Of a DNA stretch of 29,515 bases, positions 19,624 to 27,823 are shown in pieces. The notes beneath the pieces were generated by a model. It did no database searches. It had not been told where the DNA came from and saw only the letters and a list, made by a program, of their open reading frames with translations. Numbering within the stretch: position 1 is the stretch's first letter; each line of letters opens with the position of its first letter. A program made the position numbers and the translations under genes. Origin of the DNA: a virus; the IMG/VR virus record IMGVR_UViG_3300025168_000432, positions 1-29,515 of that record. One strand, written 5' to 3'.

Positions 19624-20111
19624 TAATTGCATCAGGATTGCTAATTTTTTCGCCCGGAAAGATAAGGTTAAATCTAGATCAAACTAAGCTTCTAGCCTTC
19701 TATATATGTACAGGTATAGAGAGAGACATATAAGGACAGAGAACCGTCTATGGGGTACTTACAGTTTCGTCATATCCTGCGAGTTATGCGCCCTAATGAA
19801 GGTAAGCAGGAAACGTGTCCTGTGAAATTATGTCCTTCACACGCACACACACGGTCTTCCCAAGCTCGATAGTGCAGCTTATACACCTTGCTCCAGGAAT
19901 AAGTAATCCCTGATGGCTCCTCTACGGGGAGTCACAGACACTGGGATATAAGGATAAACAGGGCATTGTCCCCGTAAATGTCCCCGGTAGGGGTCCGATT
20001 CGTGCATCCGGGCAGGGGGGGGCGACCCCCTCGCGTAAAAATAAATACACACATATGTCCTGCCCACTCACTGGGGGGGGAAAATACCCTTTATAAGTGA
20101 TTGCTAATTTT
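19624..20111. other. Gene-free region before terminase: candidate packaging/late-control site
   Basis: Nearly 490 bases with no supportable gene. It contains TGTCCT at 19816, 19831 and 20056, its reverse at 19733, an inverted GGGGACA pair (19967-19985), two G8 tracts (20015-20022, 20073-20080) and a GGGGG-CGA-CCCCC hairpin (20018-20030). Location just ahead of the small terminase gene is usual for cos or pac. A late promoter for the head genes should also lie here, but none is clear. Confidence 0.45.
19967..19985 (-). promoter_or_regulatory. Third paired GGGGACA element
   Basis: On the minus strand: GGGGACA, TTTA, C, GGGGACA. Same spacing as the integrase-promoter copy (7131-7149), but about 12.8 kb away and inverted, before the terminase. 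Confidence 0.55.
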
Positions 20112-20498
20112 ATGATCAGAACAGAAAAACAGCAGAAGTTTGTAGAGTTCTACGTTATGACGGGGAACGCTAAAAAATCAGCGATTATGGCTGGGTATTC
20201 GGCAGCTACGGCAGAGGTAAATGGGCCTAAATTGCGGAAGCAGTTGTCTGCTGAAATAGACCAGGAAACGAGGACGGCGATAGCACATCATGCGGCAACG
20301 TCTGTTAAAAACCTGGTGGATCTGGCAAACAGTGCAGAGTCAGAAACCGTGAGATTACAGGCGAATAAGGACATTCTGGACCGTGCGGGGTACAAGCCTA
20401 CGGACAGGGTGGAACAGACCGTTACTTATGATGACAAGTCTACGGAAGAGCTTGTAGCTGAATTAAATGACCTGATGGGGGATCAACGGTTGCAGTGA
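20112..20498 (+). CDS. terS: Terminase small subunit
   Basis: A 128-residue protein of the terminase_2 type. ATG 20112 gives the classical beginning RTEKQQKFVEFYVMTGNAKK; GTG 20097 is an in-frame alternative. The N-terminal helix-turn-helix (AKKSAIMAGYSAATAEVNGP) binds the packaging site. A central helical oligomerisation region (about 60-100) is followed by an acidic C-terminus. It works with the large subunit to recognise and package concatemers. The candidate recognition region lies directly upstream. The stop overlaps the next start (GTGA). Confidence 0.85.
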   Translation: MIRTEKQQKFVEFYVMTGNAKKSAIMAGYSAATAEVNGPKLRKQLSAEIDQETRTAIAHHAATSVKNLVDLANSAESETVRLQANKDILDRAGYKPTDRVEQTVTYDDKSTEELVAELNDLMGDQRLQ

Positions 20499-20866
20499 AT
20501 GGTTCCATTATGCCGTTCTGGTGGCAACGGGCGATGGGTCAGACCCAATCCCCATATATAAACCAGATGTACCTTGAGCATCCTGAAACCGGGTATCCGC
20601 AGACGATCTACAGCGCAACTCACCCGACGGGGGATATCAGCACTCCTCCGTACCAATACACGCCAGGGGAAAATACGGAAGCCATTATGTACCCCCAAAT
20701 CCGGTTACGCTCACCGGGGTTTCTGGAAAGGCTTGGAGAAGAACAAGCATATCGGGAGGCAATGCAGAAACAGGACTATCTGACATTCCCGACACTGTGG
20801 GATGCCAATACCTACGCCGAGAACTTTAGCAAGGGTATTAAGCGAAAGAAGAAGAAAAAAGAGTGA
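20495..20866 (+). CDS. Small hypothetical protein between terminase genes
   Basis: A 123-residue protein starting with GTG (GTGA overlap), rich in Tyr, Pro and Gln in its first 80 residues. The C-terminus YREAMQKQDYLTFPTLWDAN, then TYAENFSKG and a lysine tail resembles a motif repeated in many phage structural or accessory proteins (A----tGd-ltFpT---A--ya). Its stop overlaps the large terminase start. Probably accessory to packaging or the head; function unknown. Confidence 0.55.
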   Translation: MNGSIMPFWWQRAMGQTQSPYINQMYLEHPETGYPQTIYSATHPTGDISTPPYQYTPGENTEAIMYPQIRLRSPGFLERLGEEQAYREAMQKQDYLTFPTLWDANTYAENFSKGIKRKKKKKE

Positions 20867-22314
20867 ACCTCGCAGAAGTAAATAGAGCGGTAGAAATAGC
20901 GAGGGTTATAAAAAATCGGGAGAGGTTTGAAAGACTCTACGCTTACGACCCTTATCCCTACCAGCAGAGATTCCATGAGACTGGAAGCCAAGCTAACCAA
21001 CGGTTACTCATGGCTGCTAACAGAATTGGAAAATCCTTCTGTGGGGCTATGGAGATGGCCTATCACCTTACCGGCATATATCCGGACTGGTGGAAGGGGA
21101 GAGTTTATAAACGTCCGATAACCGCGTGGTGTGGTGGAGTAAGTAACGAAACCACCAGGGATATCGTACAGGCAGAACTTTTAGGTTCTCCGGATGACCC
21201 AGAGGCATGGGGTACAGGTTCTATCCCGAAAGACTGTTTAGTAAAAAGCGAAAGAAAACCCGGAGTCCCAAACGCCAAATCCGTCGTACTGGTGAAACAT
21301 AAGTCCGGTAGTAACTCTTCTCTCTTTTTTAAAGCCTATGAGATGGGGGTGGAGAAATGGCAAGGGAGATCTGTAGATTGCATTTGGCTAGATGAGGAGC
21401 CGAGTAGGGAGCTTTATTCCCAAGCTGTCACTCGTACTTTAGATAGACGGGGGATGGTGTATATGACCTTCACCCCGGAGCAGGGGATGACGGAGACAGT
21501 TGCGGGGTTTATGAACAACCTCCAACCCGGACAGTCTCTGGATAACGCTACTTGGGATGATGCGTCCGAAAGGATAACCACTAAGAATGGTAATCCGGGG
21601 CATTTGGACGAAAACATTATGGCCCAGATTCTCTCTGCTTACTCTCCCCATGAGAGGGAGATGCGGAAGAACGGAAGACCCTCTATCGGAAGTGGTCTTG
21701 TCTTCCCGGTAAATGAATCTGAATTGATTGTAGAACCCTTTTCCATACCTGAGTCTTGGCCCCGCATAGCGGCGATAGATTTTGGCTGGGATCACCCTAC
21801 GGCTGTCGTATGGGTGGCGTGGGACAGGGACGAAGACTGCGTATACGTTTATGACACCTATCGACAAAGCAAAGCCCCGCCACACGTTCATGCGGCAACA
21901 ATTAACACAAGAGGTCCGTGGAATATCGTCTGGCCTCACGATGGTCACAGAAAAGACTCGATGGGCAATCCGGGCCTTGCGGAGCAGTATCGGACGCTAG
22001 GCTGCAACTTACTCCCGTTTCATTTTGAAAACCCTCCTGCTTTGGGAGAGAAGAAGGGGGGTAACTCCATAGAAGTCGGCATTATGGATATGTTGCAAAG
22101 GATGGAAAAAGAACAATTTAAGGTATTCGCCCCCCTTGTAGATTGGTGGGAGGAATTCAGGATGTATCACAGAAAAGAGGGAAAGATCGTACCGCTACGG
22201 GATGATCTTATGTCTAGCACTCGTTATGCAGTCATGTCCCTCAGATTCGCAACACAAGGAAAAGACCCGATTTGGGACGAGGATATTAAGTACCCACAGC
22301 TAGGAATAATATGA
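20863..22314 (+). CDS. terL: Terminase large subunit
   Basis: A 483-residue packaging motor. ATPase domain: Q-motif region YPYQQRFHE (about 31-39), Walker A AANRIGKS (51-58), Walker B CIWLDEEP (173-180) and coupling motif TFTPEQG (about 202-208). Nuclease domain of RNase H fold: D306 in IAAIDFGWDHP, the central PHDG segment and a late aspartate in DDLMSSTRYAV. It translocates DNA into the prohead and cuts concatemers. It starts with GTG overlapping the gene before (GTGA) and its stop overlaps the next ATG. Together with the portal it places this phage near P22-like podoviruses. Confidence 0.95.
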   Translation: MNLAEVNRAVEIARVIKNRERFERLYAYDPYPYQQRFHETGSQANQRLLMAANRIGKSFCGAMEMAYHLTGIYPDWWKGRVYKRPITAWCGGVSNETTRDIVQAELLGSPDDPEAWGTGSIPKDCLVKSERKPGVPNAKSVVLVKHKSGSNSSLFFKAYEMGVEKWQGRSVDCIWLDEEPSRELYSQAVTRTLDRRGMVYMTFTPEQGMTETVAGFMNNLQPGQSLDNATWDDASERITTKNGNPGHLDENIMAQILSAYSPHEREMRKNGRPSIGSGLVFPVNESELIVEPFSIPESWPRIAAIDFGWDHPTAVVWVAWDRDEDCVYVYDTYRQSKAPPHVHAATINTRGPWNIVWPHDGHRKDSMGNPGLAEQYRTLGCNLLPFHFENPPALGEKKGGNSIEVGIMDMLQRMEKEQFKVFAPLVDWWEEFRMYHRKEGKIVPLRDDLMSSTRYAVMSLRFATQGKDPIWDEDIKYPQLGII

Positions 22315-23213
22315 ATCAGGGAAGAATTTTAGAGGACGACGAGGATTTTTATGTTGGAGGACTCGCCCCATCTTTCATGCCGGAATCGGGGTATGAATAT
22401 ATAGCTGGTGTATCCGGGTGGCCCCGTCCCATTACGCCTGGTTTGCTGAGTAAGCCAACAGTACCAACAACAGGACAACAGCCTCCTCCTAAGTCTCCTG
22501 TAACTGGTCAAACTTCTCCCACTGTCCCTGTAAAAACTGATCCGGGAACTACTAAGGGACCGCCCTCAACCGGCAATGCGGCTTTAGCAAGTGTTCTTTT
22601 CCCAATGGAACCCCATAAACCGTGGGGTGGATTACCTGCAAGGAGTGTGCGATTAAGTCCTACATCCGCATTTATCCAAGATTACTGGACTCCTTCTGCC
22701 GACGCCGATCCGAATATGGCGAGATTCAATTTTGAAAAGGGTGGTTACGGTTTCTCAACCGGCCCTGATGCGGGATCAGGTAGAGAGGTAAGGCTTGCTA
22801 ACCAGGGAATATTTGTAGATAACACGGCAAGAGATTATCTCGCTTTAGGAGGCTCAGATTGGTGGGCCGACGCTAAAAATGACCCACATTATTCTCCGAT
22901 TGATCTTGACGCTGCTTCAGGTTCATACACTTACGCTGATTTACCGACAGAGAGCAAGTATTACGATCCTGTAACGAAGGATTGGACTAAAACTTGGGAA
23001 GAAGCTGCACAAGAGGCTGCCGATCAGTACGCCAAAGATATAGCGGTTTACGATAAAAAATATTCGGAGTATGTGGATCAAATGTCGGACTATACAGATT
23101 ACTTAGAGAGTTTAGGTTACTCAACCTACAGTGATGATTTTGGTCCGGCTGAACTTTCAAAAATGCCAGAAGGTTACGGCCTTATTCCCAAATCTGTTGA
23201 CCCGGCACTGTAA
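22311..23213 (+). CDS. Hypothetical head-region protein with P/T-rich segment
   Basis: A 300-residue protein between terminase and portal. An acidic start (EDDEDFYVGG), a proline/threonine-rich low-complexity stretch at about residues 46-88, then a globular Tyr/Asp/Ala-rich part to the end (EEAAQEAADQYAKDIAVYDK, predicted helical). AGGA just upstream supports ATG 22311. No domain recognised. Location suggests a head or portal-associated virion protein. Confidence 0.55.
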   Translation: MNQGRILEDDEDFYVGGLAPSFMPESGYEYIAGVSGWPRPITPGLLSKPTVPTTGQQPPPKSPVTGQTSPTVPVKTDPGTTKGPPSTGNAALASVLFPMEPHKPWGGLPARSVRLSPTSAFIQDYWTPSADADPNMARFNFEKGGYGFSTGPDAGSGREVRLANQGIFVDNTARDYLALGGSDWWADAKNDPHYSPIDLDAASGSYTYADLPTESKYYDPVTKDWTKTWEEAAQEAADQYAKDIAVYDKKYSEYVDQMSDYTDYLESLGYSTYSDDFGPAELSKMPEGYGLIPKSVDPAL

Positions 23214-23225
23214 TGGAAACCGCGT

Positions 23226-25124
23226 ATGGATGAACTGAAAGCAAGAATAGACTCTGAGATAACGCAAGCTCTCGGTTTTGACGATGAAATTTCTGACCAG
23301 CGCAGACTTGCGATGGAGTATTACTACGGGCTTCCGTTCGGTAACGAGGTAGATGGCCGTTCTCAGATCGTAGACACCACCGTTGCAGATACGGTTGAGT
23401 GGATTAAACCTTCTCTTATGAGAGTGTTTGCTTCTGGTGACAGGATTGTGGAATTTCATCCTACAGGTCCAGAGGATGTTGCTTCAGCGGAACAGGCTTC
23501 GGACTATGTTAATCATATCTTCAATAAAGATAATCCAGGATTTGAGATCCTGTATTCGTGGTTTACGGACGCACTTCTCCAAAAGAATGGCATCGTAAAG
23601 TGCTGGTGGGATGAAACAGACGAAAACGACAGGGAAACGTATACAGATTTAACTGATCTTGAATTAGAAGCCCTTATTGCGCCTGAATCTGTCGAAGTTC
23701 TAGAACATACCGAAAATACGGAAGGTCTGGAAGTTACGCATGACGTAGTTATCACCCGTAAAGTCTTATCGGGAAGGGTCAAAATAGAAAACGTCCCGCC
23801 GGAAGAGTTTTTAATCTCTCGGGAAGCGAAAAGTATTCCAGATGCACGATTCGTCTGTCATCGCAGCCGTAAGACCTTCTCCGAACTTCGAGAAATGGGT
23901 TACGAGTTTGACGAAGACGAAATAGGTAGCAGTAACCACGAATACTCTTCTGAAAGGCTGGCAAGGTTTGAGTTTGACGATTCTTCCCAGATTGGCCGAG
24001 ACAGTGTAGAAAAAGCACTGCAAGAGGTTTGGGTTTACGAAAGTTACTTAAAGTCTGACCAAGACGATGATGGTATTGCGGAACTGTTGCGTGTTGTTAC
24101 CGCAGGGAATGTGATTCTCGACCAAGATCCTGTTGACCGAGTACCTTTCGCCACTCTTACCCCCATAAAAATCCCGCACAAGTTCTTCGGGATGTCTATG
24201 GCAGATCTGACTATGACGCTGCAACTCCAGAAAAGCACGTTACAAAGATCGCTTCTAGACAATATGTATATGCAGAACCACGGGCGTTATGCAGTCATGG
24301 AAGGTCAAGTGAATCTGGACGATCTTTTATCAAGTCGCCCAGGGGGAATTGTCAGAACAAAAACCCCCAACGCTGTGACACCTTTGCCGACACCTCCGCT
24401 ACAGCCGTATGTGTTTGAAACACTCAAATACCTAGACGGCATACGAGAGGAACGCTCTGGGATGACGAAATACTCCCAAGGTCTGAACGAGGGAACTCTT
24501 ACCTCTCACACTACGGCAAGCGCAGTCTCACAAACGATGACGGCAGCGCAACAGCGTGTAGAACTTATCGCACGTTGCTTTGCGGAAACGGGAGTGAAAG
24601 ATCTCATGCGGATGATTTACGAACTTGTCCAGAAGAATCAGGACAAGTCCAGAATCGTCAAGCTGAGAAACGAGTTTGTCCCTGTTCGTCCAGATATGTG
24701 GCGAGACAAGATGGATTGCACCGTATCTGTTGGGTTGGGCCATAGCAACCGCGACCAACAGCTTATGCACATTTCTAGCCTTATGCAGTTCGCCGCCCAA
24801 GCTATGAAAGGAGGACTGTCCATTATCAACGAACAGAATCTCTACAACTTGAGCGCGGAGATGATCAAGAACATGGGCTTCAAGAATGTGGATGACTTCT
24901 TGACCAAGCCTAATCCTACCGATAAAGAACCCGGACCTAGAGAGCAGATGGCTCAAGCCGAGATGCAACTCAAGAAAGGCGAACTAGATGTAAAGGTAGC
25001 AGAGACACAGATCAAGCAACAGAAACTGCAACTGGAAGCTCAGAAGATGCAGCAAGACAACGCGCTTAAAGTTGCGGAACTCCAACTAGAAGCGGTACAA
25101 AACAGACCCGTAGGAATCGGCTAA
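23226..25124 (+). CDS. P22-type portal protein
   Basis: A 632-residue portal. N-terminal GLPFGNEVDGRSQIVDTTVA, VEWIKPSLMRVFASGD and GFEILYSWFTDALLQKNGIV follow the pattern of P22-like podovirus portals. The middle part includes GMSMADLTMTLQLQKSTLQ, the stem/channel region. The C-terminal 70 residues are a Gln/Lys-rich coiled coil (MAQAEMQLKKGELDVKVAE), like the barrel of long portals. Twelve copies form the DNA entry vertex, contacting terminase outside and scaffold inside. Its stop overlaps a tiny frame (TAATG). Confidence 0.9.
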   Translation: MDELKARIDSEITQALGFDDEISDQRRLAMEYYYGLPFGNEVDGRSQIVDTTVADTVEWIKPSLMRVFASGDRIVEFHPTGPEDVASAEQASDYVNHIFNKDNPGFEILYSWFTDALLQKNGIVKCWWDETDENDRETYTDLTDLELEALIAPESVEVLEHTENTEGLEVTHDVVITRKVLSGRVKIENVPPEEFLISREAKSIPDARFVCHRSRKTFSELREMGYEFDEDEIGSSNHEYSSERLARFEFDDSSQIGRDSVEKALQEVWVYESYLKSDQDDDGIAELLRVVTAGNVILDQDPVDRVPFATLTPIKIPHKFFGMSMADLTMTLQLQKSTLQRSLLDNMYMQNHGRYAVMEGQVNLDDLLSSRPGGIVRTKTPNAVTPLPTPPLQPYVFETLKYLDGIREERSGMTKYSQGLNEGTLTSHTTASAVSQTMTAAQQRVELIARCFAETGVKDLMRMIYELVQKNQDKSRIVKLRNEFVPVRPDMWRDKMDCTVSVGLGHSNRDQQLMHISSLMQFAAQAMKGGLSIINEQNLYNLSAEMIKNMGFKNVDDFLTKPNPTDKEPGPREQMAQAEMQLKKGELDVKVAETQIKQQKLQLEAQKMQQDNALKVAELQLEAVQNRPVGIG

Positions 25125-25168
25125 TGGCATACAAATACAAAAAACCAAAACCCCCAAAACGGAAATAA
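25124..25168 (+). CDS. Possible 14-aa basic peptide
   Basis: ATG 25124 overlaps the portal stop (TAATG) and encodes MAYKYKKPKPPKRK. Very short lysine/proline peptides at this spot occur in other podoviruses, as far as I recall. It may be a real peptide or just a re-initiation relay to the next gene. Confidence 0.35.
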   Translation: MAYKYKKPKPPKRK

Positions 25169-25170
25169 AA

Positions 25171-25350
25171 ATGGGTGCAAAACAGAAACATTACTTGCCT
25201 GATGGCATTTTGTTTAAAGGCAAGTCTCATAAGATGGCAAACGGAGTTTTGCACTCTGGGGTAACGCATACTGCGTCTAGCAAAGTGTTAAAGCACTATG
25301 GACAGCTATCCAAAAAAGCACAGGCAAAAGCTAGGACTCAGTGGTCTTGA
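25171..25350 (+). CDS. 59-aa conserved small protein after portal
   Basis: ATG 25171 to TGA 25350, 59 residues: KHYLPDGILFKGKSHKMANG, LHSGVTHTASSKVL, and a basic end with AQAKARTQWS. Basic and Gly/His-rich; the pattern (KHY-PDG-L-KG--HKM-NG-LHSG-THT) is a small conserved protein found next to portal genes in podoviruses, probably virion- or DNA-associated. Its stop overlaps the next start. Confidence 0.65.
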   Translation: MGAKQKHYLPDGILFKGKSHKMANGVLHSGVTHTASSKVLKHYGQLSKKAQAKARTQWS

Positions 25351-25595
25351 ACGAAGAACAACGCGCGAATAACGCCAAACGGATTCTTGACGATCCCCTA
25401 GTTCAAGAAGCGTTTGACACCCTACGACAAGAATTTTTGGACAGGTGGGAAAACTCACCGGCCCAGGATACGGATGCAAGGGAAACCTTGTGGCTAGGAT
25501 TAAAGATCCTTTCACGGCTTCAAGTCCATTTTGAATCACTTATCGCAAGTGGTCAGATGGCTAAAGCACAAAGAGATTCTAAGATCCTATTTTAG
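25341..25595 (+). CDS. Small helical head-region protein
   Basis: An 84-residue protein (82 from the alternative TTG 25347, which overlaps the previous stop as TTGA). Fully helical, with LVQEAFDTLRQEFLDRWENS, ARETLWLGLKILSRLQVHFE. This resembles a small conserved protein preceding the scaffold gene in marine podoviruses. It may help head assembly. Its stop is 25 bases before a terminator that abuts the scaffold start. Confidence 0.6.
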   Translation: MVLNEEQRANNAKRILDDPLVQEAFDTLRQEFLDRWENSPAQDTDARETLWLGLKILSRLQVHFESLIASGQMAKAQRDSKILF

Positions 25596-25619
25596 AAAAC
25601 TACCTACAAGGATGTAGGG

Positions 25620-25642
25620 GAGGGCCATTCGGCCCTCTTTTT
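25620..25642 (+). terminator. Intrinsic terminator abutting the scaffold start
   Basis: GAGGGCC-ATTC-GGCCCTC, T5, C, then ATG 25644. The only purine-rich ribosome-binding candidate (GGGGAGGG) overlaps the 5' arm of the stem, so folding would hide it or bring it close to the ATG. Confidence 0.75.
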
Positions 25643-25643
25643 C

Positions 25644-26624
25644 ATGGAGCTAATTGTGGACACTCAAGCAGAACCCACAGGCACGATTGCGGAAGCGCAA
25701 ACGGCCATTCTCGGACTAATGGACTCGCAAGAAACCCCGGAAGTTGAGGAGGTCGAACCTTCAGAAACGGAAATCCCGTTTGAAGCGTCAGAGGAAACTG
25801 AGGAAGAAGGCGAAGAGCTTGAAGCCGAAGAAGAATTTGAGGATGAAGTTACCGAAGACGAGGAAGCAGAATTCCTATTTGAAGTTGATGGACAGGAACT
25901 CTCTGCTGACGAACTCAGGAAAGGCTATTTACGCCAAAGTGACTACACCAAAAAAACGCAGTCTCTTTCAGAACAACGCAAGGAGATGGAGAATCTTACC
26001 CAACAGTATGGTTCTCAACTCCAACAGATTCAGGCAGAGAGACAACAGTACATCCAGCACTTGCAAGCCCTTTCCGAAAATCAAGACACTACGAAGTTTA
26101 ATATTGATTGGGAAAGGTTACGCTTGGAAGATCCCCTAGAGTACGTCACAAAAAGGCAAGAGGTTCAGGAAGCCAAAGAAAAGGCTGAAGAATTCAAGAC
26201 TAGAGCGAAACAAGCTAACGCAAGGACAGCGGCTGAAGAAGAACAGAAGTGGGCCAAGGTAGTAGAGGATGAGAAGATAAAACTTCTCGCTGCTCTACCG
26301 GAATGGGGCGAACCAGACTCCCAGAGGCAGCTTGCAACGGAACTCAGATCGTATGCCCAAACCCAAGGCTATCAAGAACTTGAAATCGACTCTCTTGCTG
26401 ATCACCGTTCGTTTCTGATGTTACGCAAGGCCATGCTGTACGACCAGATGCAGAACGCGAACCCGAAAGCAAAAAAGCTCAAAGGTAAACCCAAAGTGAT
26501 CCGTGCCGGAAAAGGGGCATCCAGAACGCGAGAGCAAAGAGATGCACTTAAAACCAAACGTAACCAACTTAAAAACACGGGCCACGTCAGAGATGCGGCC
26601 AAGGTTTTTGAGGATTTCATTTAG
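25644..26624 (+). CDS. Scaffolding protein
   Basis: A 326-residue protein with typical scaffold make-up: a highly acidic region (residues about 33-80, mostly Glu), GQELSADELRKGYLRQSDYT (about 89-108), a long coiled coil with Gln/Glu/Lys (about 110-200), and a basic C-terminus (KAKKLKGKPKVIRAGKGASR, then TREQRDALKTKRNQLK) suited to bind the capsid's inner face. It directly precedes the capsid gene. Needed in many copies, so the terminator at its start is striking. Confidence 0.85.
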   Translation: MELIVDTQAEPTGTIAEAQTAILGLMDSQETPEVEEVEPSETEIPFEASEETEEEGEELEAEEEFEDEVTEDEEAEFLFEVDGQELSADELRKGYLRQSDYTKKTQSLSEQRKEMENLTQQYGSQLQQIQAERQQYIQHLQALSENQDTTKFNIDWERLRLEDPLEYVTKRQEVQEAKEKAEEFKTRAKQANARTAAEEEQKWAKVVEDEKIKLLAALPEWGEPDSQRQLATELRSYAQTQGYQELEIDSLADHRSFLMLRKAMLYDQMQNANPKAKKLKGKPKVIRAGKGASRTREQRDALKTKRNQLKNTGHVRDAAKVFEDFI

Positions 26625-26634
26625 GAGTTAAATA

Positions 26635-27603
26635 ATGGCAGTTCCAACAAATACCCGTGAGGTACATAGTGCCATCGGGGTACGCGAGAACTTGGCAAAT
26701 GTTATCTACGACATTTCGCCTACCACGACTCCATTTCTGACAGGATGTGGCCGCGACTCTGCGGATAATGTTCTGTTTGAATGGCAGACTGATACTCTCG
26801 CAGCAGCCGCCGCGAATCGTCACGCTGAAGGTGATGACTCAACGGCAGCAGCTATCGTAGAAACCACCCGCCTGACGAACCTAACGCAAATTTCGAAAGA
26901 AACTGTGTCAATCTCAGGAACCGCAGAATCGGTCAATTTCGCCGGAAAATCCCGGAGTGAAGTTGCCTATCATATGGCCCGTGCCGCGCAGACACTAAAG
27001 CGTGATATGGAAAAGATGTTGATGGATAACGTCGCCAAAGCTGCTGGTTCTTCTGGTTCTGCTCGTTCAACCGCTGGTCTAGGGTCTTGGGTGGCTTCCA
27101 ACTATCACTCGCTAGGTACGTCTTCGGTAGGTACGGCAAGTGCCGGAACCGGAACTAACACCGCGACTGCTGCTGGTACTCCCGGCGCAATCACGGAAGC
27201 CGGTATGAAAACGGTAATCCGCGAGTGTTTCGATAATGGTGGTGAGCCTGACACCATTATGGTCGGCGCTTTTAACAAACAGGCAATCTCTGATCTCACA
27301 CAGTCAGTTTCGTCACTGAGTACCGCTGCCGATAAGGTAGCCCCGGCTCATGTTGTAGCTTCTGTTGATGTCTATGTTTCGGATTTTGGAACCATGAAAA
27401 TTGTTCCCAATCGTTTTCAACGAGCGGGTGACTGTTGGTTCTTGGATTTCGACTACTGGACAGTCTGCTACTTGCGTGATTTCAAAACTGAAGATCTTGC
27501 AAAAACGGGTGATAGCCAGAAAAAGCATATCCTCGCTGAGTACGGTCTGAAGTCGAAAAACCAGAAAGCCTCCGGTTTCCTGGCTGACCTCACTACTTCC
27601 TAA
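26635..27603 (+). CDS. Major capsid protein (SU10-like, DUF5309 type)
   Basis: A 322-residue capsid protein. AVPTNTREVHSAIGVRENLA, VIYDISPTTTPFL and EWQTDTLA---NRHAEGDD are the beginning of the SU10/DUF5309 capsid family. The later IVPNRFQRAGDCWFLDFDYW and LRDFKTEDLAKTGDSQKKHI (capsid core P-domain and C-terminal strand) fit the same family. An HK97 fold is expected. TAGGAG six bases before ATG 26635 is the best ribosome-binding site in the window, as expected for the most abundant virion protein. Two terminators follow directly. Confidence 0.92.
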   Translation: MAVPTNTREVHSAIGVRENLANVIYDISPTTTPFLTGCGRDSADNVLFEWQTDTLAAAAANRHAEGDDSTAAAIVETTRLTNLTQISKETVSISGTAESVNFAGKSRSEVAYHMARAAQTLKRDMEKMLMDNVAKAAGSSGSARSTAGLGSWVASNYHSLGTSSVGTASAGTGTNTATAAGTPGAITEAGMKTVIRECFDNGGEPDTIMVGAFNKQAISDLTQSVSSLSTAADKVAPAHVVASVDVYVSDFGTMKIVPNRFQRAGDCWFLDFDYWTVCYLRDFKTEDLAKTGDSQKKHILAEYGLKSKNQKASGFLADLTTS

Positions 27604-27622
27604 TAGGAAGTAAAACCGGGAG

Positions 27623-27648
27623 AGGGGGCTTCGGCCCCCTTTTCTTTT
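27623..27648 (+). terminator. Intrinsic terminator after the capsid gene
   Basis: AGGGGGC-TTCG-GCCCCCT followed by TTTCTTTT. Very stable UUCG-type hairpin; the normal stop for capsid mRNA and protection for its 3' end. Confidence 0.85.
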
Positions 27649-27650
27649 GC

Positions 27651-27673
27651 GCCCCCATTAGGGGGCTTTTTTT
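27651..27673 (+). terminator. Second capsid terminator, running into the next start
   Basis: GCCCCC-ATTA-GGGGGC, then T7, then ATG 27674. Its arms can also pair with those of the first hairpin. AGGGGG of the 3' arm lies at ribosome-binding distance from the ATG. Confidence 0.8.
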
Positions 27674-27823
27674 ATGGCTAAGAAAAAGAAATCTAAAGAC
27701 TTCCAAAAGGTTCTTGAAAAGGAATTTGAAAAAGCGGAACAAGAGCGCAAGGAACGTGAACTCTGGACAAAACCTGGCCCCCGTGAAGTGGGCGGTATGA
27801 AACGGTACTGGACAAATGGATAG
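27674..27823 (+). CDS. 49-aa basic helical protein
   Basis: ATG 27674 to TAG 27823, 49 residues: MAKKKKSKDFQKVLEKEFEK, then EQERKERELWTKPGPREVGG. Lysine-rich, then an amphipathic helix. It overlaps the next gene by 8 bases (ATGGATAG). The ATG directly follows the T-tract of a terminator. A minor head or DNA-binding protein is possible; no family known to me. Confidence 0.55.
   Translation: MAKKKKSKDFQKVLEKEFEKAEQERKERELWTKPGPREVGGMKRYWTNG

Noticed and set aside
19879-20067. Minus-strand frame in the gene-free region
   Set aside because: Rich in Arg/Pro/Tyr from GC-rich repeats, no ribosome-binding site, and it covers the repeated motifs.
19967-20080. CRISPR array or long tandem repeat
   Set aside because: Repeats are short motifs with irregular spacing; no repeat-spacer structure occurs in the window.
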